This document shows, piece by piece, positions 10,852 to 19,168 of a DNA stretch of 28,161 nucleotides. The notes under the pieces are model-generated. The model was given only the letters and a program-made list of their open reading frames with translations, was not told the DNA's origin and made no database searches. The position numbers and the translations under genes were made by a program. The first letter of the stretch is position 1, and each line of letters opens with the position of its first letter. The DNA lies in assembly GCA_000226015.1 (NCBI GenBank), contig JH153357.1, positions 65,470-93,630 of the forward strand. Reading direction: 5' to 3'. Origin of the DNA: Mnemiopsis leidyi. Lineage: Eukaryota; Ctenophora; Tentaculata; Lobata; Bolinopsidae.

Positions 10852-11012
10852 ACCGGCGGACTTTGTCTGCCGCTGATCCGCCGCGGATAACGGATTCAAG
10901 GGGATCTGATCGTATCCGAGGTTGGCAAAATAATATCCGTCTAACGATTGAAGAGCTGCAAGAGTCGGGTGTAACCACGAAAATCCCCAGACGGACCACA
11001 AAGTCCGCCGGT
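10852..11012. mobile_element. Small inverted-repeat (MITE-like) element, 161 bp
   Basis: A perfect 15-bp terminal inverted repeat, ACCGGCGGACTTTGT, at 10852-10866 matches its reverse complement at 10998-11012. The interior is GC-richer than the flanks and non-coding. No clear target-site duplication was seen, so it could also be a fold-back relic. It lies just beyond the 3' end of the minus-strand protease copy. Confidence 0.55.
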
Positions 11013-11108
11013 CGAAGTCCCTAAATATGAGTCACTGTCAGATTAATTTCACTTGTTGAACTTGAATGGTACCACATTACCAAGTTCAACATGTTCTCAT
11101 GTCCCACA

Positions 11109-12458
11109 CTAACACATGTGCACGTGTTTACAGACTCCGTCAGGACATCTAGTAGTGCCCGGAGGACAGTCATCGTCGTTCTTTTCACATTTCTCCCGAC
11201 ACTTGCCGTCCTCACAGCGCTGTTCTCCCGCCTGACACGCCTCAGAACAATCCGTCATTACGAATACTTTGTCTCCTTTCTTCTTGCTGCTCTGTGGCTT
11301 GTCTGAGCTGGACAAGAAATACTTTCCTTTAGTAAAGTAGATCCCTGTACACCCAACAGTCTCCACACACATGTCCTTGGCAACATCAAGTTTTCTCAAC
11401 TTCTTCAGTTTACCTCCTACTTTTTTAGACAGCTTCTTCCCACTCTGCTCCTCCCAACACATGTTAGCCTCCATCCTAAATGTCAATCTGTCCTCGTCAC
11501 ATCCAGAGTATATGACAATCTTGTTCTCATTAGGAGGGTTTGCTGATCCTCCTAGCGGATGCCAACATTTCCCAGAGCTGTGTTGAATTTTAAACCCTTT
11601 TTTCGTTTCTGCCCACATTCTAGCCGTCTTACAGATCCCAAACGTAATCAAATTGTCATTTCTGTTAGGGTCTGATGTCGTCAAACATTTGTCAGTTACT
11701 TTGTCCTNNNNNNNNNNNNNNNNNNNNNNNNNNNNNNNNNNNNNNNNNNNNNNNNNNNNNNNNNNNNNNNNNNNNNNNNNNNNNNNNNNNNNNNNNNNNN
11801 NNNNNNNNNNNNNNNNNNNNNNNNNNNNNNNNNNNNNNNNNNNNNNNNNNNNNNNNNNNNNNNNNNNNNNNNNNNNNNNNNNNNNNNNNNNNNNNNNNNN
11901 NNNNNNNNNNNNNNNNNNNNNNNNNNNNNNNNNNNNNNNNNNNNNNNNNNNNNNNNNNNNNNNNNNNNNNNNNNNNNNNNNNNNNNNNNNNNNNNNNNNN
12001 NNNNNNNNNNNNNNNNNNNNNNNNNNNNNNNNNNNNNNNNNNNNNNNNNNNNNNNNNNNNNNNNNNNNNNNNNNNNNNNNNNNNNNNNNNNNNNNNNNNN
12101 NNNNNNNNNNNTTGTCTATCGTTCTACATCGTTCACAACTTACCACTGTCTGTTTGAAGTTCCGTAGTCTCTCCTGTATCTCTCCTTTACTTGCTCGCTT
12201 CACCAGCCTCTGAAGTTTCCTTGATTAACCCAGTTTCTTATTAGCATCTAGATCTAAAACAAGATTTTGCTACCAATATAATTTACTTTAAACTAAAGCA
12301 CTCTTATAAACGTTTAAACAAACCTCGATGCCGTGATGACCGTGATACTTGTTGTAAGTTTCCCGAAACATCGTGTTGAACTTGTTGACATGGTTGTAGC
12401 CCCTGAACACGGAGCTGCTTACCGTCACAAGCCACAAAAGTCCTACCACTCTCAACAT
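11109..12458 (-). CDS. Papain-family cysteine protease, copy 1, interrupted by assembly gap
   Basis: Minus-strand near-copy of the gene at 15714-17714. Exon 1 (12458-12324) encodes the signal peptide and start of the propeptide (MLRVVGLLWLVTVSSS). Exon 2 starts at 12209 after ACTTCAG and runs to a TAG at 11109-11111. The run of N at 11708-12111 replaces what in the other copy is about 1,025 bp holding the whole catalytic domain, so activity cannot be judged. The C-terminal extension is intact and about 95% identical by eye. It lacks a seven-residue insert (near SSEKLLS) and ends in TAG, not TGA. Just before the gap (12115-12145) three single-base insertions relative to copy 2 shift and then restore the frame, which is more likely contig-end error than biology. 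Continuity of the frame across the N run is arbitrary. Confidence 0.75.
11708..12111. other. Assembly gap (404 N)
   Basis: Run of N inside protease copy 1. The homologous stretch of copy 2 is about 1,025 bp, so either the gap size is not true to length or copy 1 carries a deletion of about 600 bp. Confidence 0.99.
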
Positions 12459-12944
12459 GACAGGGTCGATAATGGGCAAAGCTCAATGACTCTGCCTACC
12501 TACTACCTACTGATAATGGCAATATTAACGGTGTTCAATATTGACAAACAATCTTTGTCCGATGTCCATTGACCGATGACCATCCTTTATCATTTTCTGA
12601 GAGAGGAATTTTTGTTTTGACTCTTCGATTAAAGATCCCCGTCAAGTTGAACAATGGCAATATTTGGCTTTATAATTATAGGTAGAAGCTGAACAAAAAG
12701 GGGTTGGCACCCTAGCAAATAAAAGTTTAGTGTAAAACTTATATTCATTGATAGAATTGATAAAAGAACATTCAAACTTTTAGCCGTTTAGCGGCCGCGT
12801 TGACCTATAAATATTATAAAGTAAACAATTTCCCAACGGCCTAGTCTTTGAATCATTTTCAATGAAGGTGGCTAAAAACGTCAAACAATTATGTTAACAA
12901 TAATATTGGTTTCGTGGTAATATCACGGAACAAAAAGTAATTCT

Positions 12945-13077
12945 AGAAATAAAGAATTCTAGAAATAAAGAATTCAGAATTAAAGAATTCAGAAATAAAG
13001 AATTCAGAAATAAAGAATTCAGAAATAAAGTAGTCAGAAATAAAGAATTCAGAAATATAAATAAAGAATTCAGAATC
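12945..13077. repeat. 15-bp minisatellite (AAAGAATTCAGAAAT)
   Basis: About nine copies of a 15-bp unit, AAAGAATTCAGAAAT, with slightly longer units containing TCTAGA at the left end and one unit reading AAAGTAGTCAG. Each unit contains an EcoRI-type GAATTC palindrome. Non-coding. It lies in the spacer between the two protease genes. Confidence 0.9.
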
Positions 13078-13206
13078 GTGAGGCTTCACAAACGGGTAAG
13101 CGAGATATTTCTTATTCTAGATCCATGAAATGTGATCAACTACTGTTAGTGTTACTATTATACAGCCTTCATGCTGCGAACTCTTAAAAATATTATTATT
13201 AATATT

Positions 13207-13424
13207 ATTAGGAACGGTAATCGTGGGGAAGTGTCTCAAATTTTTAACCCCATTTCTATAAATGTAAGGCTCCTACCTTTGTTTTTGTAGATCAATCTGT
13301 ATCCATAGGACAATTTGGGAGTATTTCACTACCGAGAACTATGCTAGGGCCCATAAATTTTGAGGAATCATGTGTTTAAGTATCGAAAATTTGAGACACT
13401 TCCCCAAGAATACCGTTCCTAATT
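13207..13424. mobile_element. MITE-like element, about 218 bp, with roughly 38-bp inverted termini
   Basis: Left end 13207-13245 (ATTAGGAACGGTAATCG then GGGGAAGTGTCTCAAATTT) and right end about 13386-13424 are inverted repeats with a few mismatches. The interior is non-coding. Both flanks are rich in TTA/TAA, so a short AT target duplication is possible but cannot be assigned. Best read as a non-autonomous DNA transposon of unknown superfamily. Confidence 0.7.
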
Positions 13425-13439
13425 ATTACTATTATTGTT

Positions 13440-14434
13440 CATCTTTTTCTCGCGACGGCGAACTTCGCCGACTACTGTTCGCCAAAGTAGTAGTACTGCT
13501 TCTGCACTGTGTCTAGAAGTCGTCTTGAACTGGATGTCACAGCTGTTCGATACTACAATGTGGAGCATCTTCCACATCATCAGGATGATATACGTTTCCT
13601 TTCCCGTCTGCGCTCGCGCTGTAGTGACGTTAGTTTCAGCTTGGAGAGCCTTTCCCAGTAGTTAAGCTTTTCCTACCCACTAACTCGGCTGGTGAAAGTC
13701 CGTTGTACCCCTTCTATCGGCTGGATCTCAGTTACTTTGCCAGGATTCCAGAGAGGACAGCAATACTCAATTAAGCTTCTTACTTTGCGACTTGTATAGC
13801 GTGATCAAGACCGCTCTGACACGGGTTCTGAATACACTGAAAACCCATGATAACTTACTTCTAGCTTTGGATACTATAGAGCCAATTTGACCTGACCAGG
13901 TGAGATCACTTGATACAATCACCTCTAGATCTCTGACCTTATCAATGGGGTAAAGAGCAACTTCGCTAGACAGTAGGTAGCTTAGAGTTTCATCGTGGAA
14001 AGGTAGCTCTGATAAAGCACTGTTCTTAGTATGAAGATGGTTGAGCAGCTCAAACTTCTGCTCGTGAAGCTTCATATTGTTTCTAAGGGACCAGTCTAGA
14101 ATCTTGTATAGATCCTCTTGTGTAAGTAGCAGTTGTTCATACAGCTGATCCGTTTTGAGACTCTTGTGTCATCGGCGAAGATATTAACTCGAGATGAAGT
14201 CACAACTTGTTCCATATCGTTAATGAACAAGATGAAGAGGAGCGGACTCAATAAGCTTCCTTGGGGAACACCGCTAATCACCTTAGCGAGATCTGAGTGA
14301 ACGCCATCGAGAACCACCACTTGTTCTCGATCAAAGAGAAACGTCAAACGACTTGATTCATTCCATGCGAGCCTCGAGTGAAACCCATAACGTCTCAGCT
14401 TGTGAATTAGCAATAGCAATTTGTGAATTAGCAA
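13440..14434 (-). pseudogene. Non-LTR retrotransposon reverse transcriptase, degraded
   Basis: Minus-strand remnant of the C-terminal half of a LINE-type reverse transcriptase. In order: GVPQGSLLSPLLFILFIND (fingers/palm, about 14280-14215), IFADDTR (the catalytic YADD-type box, first residue Phe, about 14180), DLEVIVSSDLTW with KARSKL (thumb), SLIEYCCPLWNP and IEGVQRTFT (about 13770-13700), then NYWERLSKLKLTSLQ followed by ILMMWKML. The frame changes several times and has an in-frame TAG near 13680, so it is dead. The RLxxLxLxSLQxRR and LEYCxPxWNP signatures fit the CR1/Jockey broad group; the clade is not resolvable by eye. The 5' part, including any endonuclease, is missing. Near its 3' end (13454-13468) is a perfect palindromic hairpin, CGGCGAA-C-TTCGCCG. 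Confidence 0.85.
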
Positions 14435-14789
14435 TTTAGCACTGATTTCACATAAGTGACGGTCCTTGGACCTATCCTCAAGGGACAGTCCTTAAACCTA
14501 AAGTTGATATTTATCAACGATATTCTTCCAGAACACTGCATTATGTAGTCCATAGTTCGCTGTTTTGCCGAAGACACAGTGACACACGAATTTTGCTTGC
14601 AGTCAAATAAAGACAGGGCGTTCAACATTCAAGTCCTTTGATCTGACTGAAAATGTTGATGATGTGGTCTAGACGAAACAACATGGCTCACCACAGGGGT
14701 TTGGGGTCCGTTTGAGTAAATGTGTCCCACATTCATAATACGGCACGTGCTGCCTAGTCCCTGAACTCGTGTTCGTCAGTGAATACTAA

Positions 14790-15029
14790 CAATATCATTA
14801 TCACGTTTCTGACGACATAACTCTCCAGCCAGTCCTTCAACTCCGCGACTTTGGCGTTATTGTCTCAAAAGACCTCTCAGTCTCATGGTCTTCGCACATC
14901 AAGTCCATAGCTGACAAGGCTCGACAGAAGGCTAATTCTTGGGTTCTTAGTGTCTTTCACACCAGTTCTACGGCCGCGGCCATCATGCTTACTCTCTTTA
15001 AATCAATGGTTCGATATCTCCTTGAATAG
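14790..15029 (+). pseudogene. Second non-LTR reverse-transcriptase fragment, opposite orientation
   Basis: A plus-strand open stretch encodes LRDFGVIVSKDLS, SSHIKSIADKARQKANSW and MVRYLLE, then a TAG. This is the thumb/connection part of a LINE reverse transcriptase and aligns with the segment of the neighbouring minus-strand copy carrying DLEVIVSSDLTW through SLIEYC. It is truncated at both ends and is clearly a different copy (a four-residue block such as SVSW replaces TWSG). It runs directly into the ATTCGAT satellite. Confidence 0.8.
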
Positions 15030-15042
15030 TGCTGACTAGGGA

Positions 15043-15330
15043 TACCGAATCATCGAATATTCGATGATTCGATATATTCGATATTCGAAGTTCGAATATC
15101 GAATATCGAATCAGGCTAAAATATTCGACCATCGAACCGATTCGATGATTCGATATTCGATCGTGTCGAATATTCAAAGATTCGATCCCGATTCGATATT
15201 CGATGATTCGATGATTCGATCGATCGAATATTCGAAGATTCGATCCCGATTCGATATTCGATGATTCGATGATTCGATCGATCGAATATCGAATATCGAA
15301 TATCGAATCATCGAATATATTCGAATATTT
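15043..15330. repeat. Palindrome-rich ATTCGAT / ATCGAAT satellite
   Basis: About 290 bp built from ATTCGAT, ATCGAAT and TTCGAA words on both strands, including a larger unit of about 60 bp repeated at about 15179 and 15240 (GATTCGATCCCGATTCGAT). Since the core word is nearly its own reverse complement when phased, the block can fold into long cruciforms. It begins within 15 bp of the stop of the truncated reverse-transcriptase fragment, so it may have grown from that element's 3' microsatellite tail; this is inference. Confidence 0.92.
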
Positions 15331-15713
15331 TTGAAATTTTATTTGGTTACTCAGCGTAACTTTAAGTCACTTTAAGGTCACTACAGGTGACCCCAATCAA
15401 AGTGAGCGATATCCAAGAAAATTAATGATCGTATAGAACTTTGGACAATGGACAACAGACTAGACAATTTAAAATTCTGAATTCAAAAACTATTTGTGAC
15501 GATTGCAATTGGACACCCTGACACCGCTATTGGACACTGTTATCATTTTAATTAACAATTGAAATCGTTATCCCCTTTACTTTTAGATCAAGATGATCAT
15601 TAGCGCAGCAGGTAGTTAGACTTTGCTTCACAATGCAGCCCAGACAATGTCTGGCTAGTTAGACTTAGATTAAAACAGCGAGTTGCGAAGTCTTGCGCAT
15701 TGTTAACCCTGTC

Positions 15714-17714
15714 ATGTTGAGAGTGGTAGCAGTTTTGTGGCTTGTGACGGTGAGCAGCTCCGTGTTCAGGGGCTACAACCATGTCAACAAGTTCAACACG
15801 ATGTTTCGGGAAACTTACAACAAGTATCACGGTCATCACGGCATCGAGGTTTGTTTAAATGTTTATGAGAGTGCTTAGCCTTAAGTCTAAAGTAAATTAT
15901 ATTGGTAATGGTAGCAAAATCTTGTTTAAGATCTAGATGCTAATGATAAACTGGGTTAATCAAGGAAACTTCAGAGGCTGGTGAAGCGAGCAAGTAAAGG
16001 AGAGATGCAGGAGAGACTACGGAACTTCAAACAGACAGTGGAAGTTGTGAACGATGTGAACGATGACAAGACCTTGCCGTACACATCCTGTCTGAACTTC
16101 GTGTCCGTCATGACGGACCAGGAGGTACGGGATCTTCTCACTCTAGATCGGGTTAACATTTCCCGGTGGGAGAAAGAGCAGGAACCATCCTCCTACTCCT
16201 TCCTCAAGCAACCCAAAGTTGTGAACTGGGTTGAGCGAGGGGCGGTCCCAGCCGTCAAGAATCAGGGATCCTGCGGGAGTTGCTGGGCTTTCTCCGCCAC
16301 GTCTGCCATGGAGGGGAACTACTTCATAGAAACGGGCGACCAGGTCTCCTTCAGCGACCAGGAGAGTCTCGAATGCTCGGTCGAGAGACTGGATAACAGA
16401 AAGAACGGTTGCAGTGGTGGTTGGATGGGCTGGCCATACGATTATGTCAAGAAAGTGGATCGGCTGGCACTGGAAAATGATTTTAAATACGTAGCTAGTG
16501 ACCGTCCTTGCAATATGGCTGGTGTTCCAAATGGGCTGAAAAAAGCCAGACTAACCGGACATCGCCAACTCCCAAAATCAGACAAGGATCTGCTTCAAGC
16601 CGCAGCTGTGTCAGTAGTATCAGTAGGTATCCAGGTAAGCAACACCCCTTTCTCGACCTACAGAAGTGGGGTCTACACGTGTCAACGAGAAAAAGGATGC
16701 AACTGTCAGCAGGGGGGAGACCACGCCATAAACTTGGTGGGATATGGAGAGGGTTACTGGAGACTCAGGAACTCCTGGGGTTCGTCCTGGGGCGATCAGG
16801 GCTACATCAAGATGAGCAGAAACCAGGACAATATCTGTTTGATAAACACGGCAGCAACTGTACCTGTCTTTCAGTGCAGGCCTGGCCAGAAGTGTAAGAA
16901 GTGGGATGGAAACGATGACGACAAGGAAGAGGAGGAGGAAGAGGAAGACTTTGACGTTGGGGAACCAGTGAAGTGTGGAAAGATCAAACACTTCGGAGGC
17001 AGATGTGTTGATTTATCGAACTCCGGAAGCGAGGCAGTTCTCACTGACATCGGCTGTGATCGGGAGTTTTGTCTGACTGACAAAGGTTACCTCAAGGACA
17101 AAGTAACTGACAAATGTTTGACGACATCAGACCCTGACAGAAATGACAATTTGATTACGTTCGGGATCTGTAAGACGGCTAGAACGTGGGCAGAAACGAA
17201 GAAAGGGTTTAAAATTCAACACAGCTCTGGGAAATGTTGGCATCCGCTTGGAGGATCAGCAAACCCTCCAAATGAGAACAAGATTGTCATATACTCTGGA
17301 TGTGACGAGGACAGATTAACATTTAGGATGGAGGCTAGCATGTGTTGGGAGGAGCAGAGTGGGAAGAAGCTGTCTAAAAGAGTAGGAGGTAAACTGAAGA
17401 AGTTGAGAAAACTTGATGTTGCCAAGGACATGTGTGTGGAGACTGAGGGATGTACAGGGATCTACTTCACTAAAGGAAGGTATTACTTGTCCAGCTCAGA
17501 CAAGCCACAGAGCAGCTCAGAGAAGCTGCTGAGCAGCAAGAAGAAAGGAGACAAAGTATTCGTTATGACGGATTGTTCTGAGGCGTGTCAGGCGGGAGAA
17601 CAGCGCTGTGAAGACGGCAAGTGTCGGGAGAAATGTGAGAAGAACGACGATGACTGTCCACCGGGCACTACTAGATGTCCTGATGGAGTCTGTAAACACG
17701 TGCACATGTGTTGA
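15714..17714 (+). CDS. Secreted papain-family (C1A) cysteine protease with C-terminal extension
   Basis: Endopeptidase made as a proenzyme, probably secreted or lysosomal. Exons 15714-15848 and 15975-17714; donor GAG|GTTTGT, acceptor ACTTCAG, phase 0; about 624 residues. The ATG at 15714 opens a signal peptide (MLRVVAVLWLVTVSSS); the preceding frame has no ATG. The propeptide carries an ERFNIN-like helix (EMQERLRNFKQ) and LNFVSVMTDQE. In the mature domain, catalytic Gln142 and Cys148 lie in NQGSCGSCWAFS, His295 in GGDHAINLVGYG and Asn311 in LRNSWGSSWG; GCSGGW is also present, so it looks active. After an acidic linker (about 355-371) comes a roughly 250-residue extension: a Cys-rich part with RCVDLSNSG, KCLTTSD and GKCWHPLGGS, reminiscent of ricin-B/beta-trefoil lectin repeats (unproven), and a final 50-residue C-x-DGxC-rich tail. 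Ordinary cathepsins end at the protease domain. The gene is duplicated in inverted orientation at 11109-12458. Confidence 0.9.
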
Positions 17715-19168
17715 TGTGGGACATGAGAACATGTTGAACTTGAACGTTGATCAACTATTTTGGCACCATAGTTACCCTACCAGTGACTTACTGTCAACGT
17801 TAAAGTGGATTGAAAGGCTTATAGTTAAATAATTGATACTAATTACTACTATATTACTATCATGAAAAAATCTTGCATATCTCAGTCTCACTGTTTTAGT
17901 AACCATCTGATTGTGATATTTGTTGAAGCGAAAACATACACTGCACTTATAGTTACTTTTTTGATGTTTCATTTAATTTCATACTGATTACATTGATATT
18001 TCATACTGATTATATTAACAATGTTTCAAGACATTCCCCTAACGGTAACCTGGTCCTTACGCACGCTCCGCGCGCGGCTGCTAGTCATGAGTCAACTCTC
18101 TTAGACTTAGAGCAATCCCCGCAAAACATGGCCGATTTTTCATTGCATCATTGGCCAAACACCCGTCATTAATCGTCATCTTCCCCCCTCCCCCTAGGTT
18201 GCAAGATTGTATAATCTTATACAATTCTACTTCATGTTTGATGGCACTCAGTCAGGCTTTGTGAAAAAATAGAATCGTTCATTGCTGGGAAATGTAACAA
18301 TTAAGATGTTTTAGTACAGTACATTCCAATGAACGGAGCACAATTACAAAGAAGTTTGTACGATAAAAAGGAGTTATGTCGTGTTAAGTTAAACTCAAAA
18401 TGTAATATGACTAGTGCGTTCCAATCTCAGTTTAGTCAGTTAAAGTTAAACCTAAATTATAACAACAGCAGTATATCATTATCATTATTATTTTTACTTC
18501 ATACTTAAATTCTTCCTTCATACGTAAAATCTTTTCATTAAAACCCACACAAAACATTTTTCTAACAAAATTCTTAGCTTAGTCTCTACTCTCTTTTTTC
18601 AAAATAAAATGACAGTAACATGAGCTGTGAAAGTGCCTTATCACATTGGTAGCTAATGACACATTAAAAGAAAATTATAATTGAAGTTGTTCATTAGATT
18701 ATGATAGTACTAATTATAGCAACAGAACCTGGAAACTTGAAAACAAAAATGGGAAACCATAATCTAATTTAATTTAGTATGTTTTAAGTTCGATACAATT
18801 AAAGTTTTAACAGTGCCTATGAACAAGTCCTGTAGTGAGTTACTAAATTTAGAAATTCACCACCAGCTAGGATAAAATCTAACAATCCTATTTACAATTG
18901 TTACTACAGTTACTACATTTACTACAATGGGAAATACATCAGGGTGTATGTATAATTCAATGTTGTACAGTTAAAGAGTGAAACAGTTGACGTAACAAAA
19001 CAAAGTACGACGTACGAAACATTAAAACGTATTTATCTAGAGTTCAAATACATGGCCCAGGGGTGGCGTTACAAGTAGTCATTACATCTTCTATCGCACA
19101 CAGAGAATAGTCTAGACTTAGTTATGGTAGAAACAAGCAGGGGGACCACCCCCAAGTATCTATCTATG
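17715..19168. other. Gene-poor spacer between convergent protease and CPT1 3' ends
   Basis: No exon recognised. The left part is protease copy 2's 3' flank: its first 30 bp after the stop match copy 1 closely and then similarity fades. An AATAAA lies near 18603 on the plus strand; on the minus strand an ATTAAA lies near 18770, about 400 bp past the CPT1 stop. Either could be a polyadenylation signal, but neither is supported further. Confidence 0.4.

Noticed and set aside
11109-12203. A single continuous 364-codon frame through the N run
   Set aside because: The frame is kept only because the N run happens to have a suitable length. Copy 2 has about 1,025 bp there, so the joined protein is not real.
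13435-13665. Plus-strand 76-codon frame
   Set aside because: It is the antisense shadow of the degraded reverse-transcriptase C-terminus.
15179-15253. GATTCGATCCC resembles a tRNA B box
   Set aside because: It is part of the ATTCGAT satellite, and no A box or cloverleaf can be formed around it.
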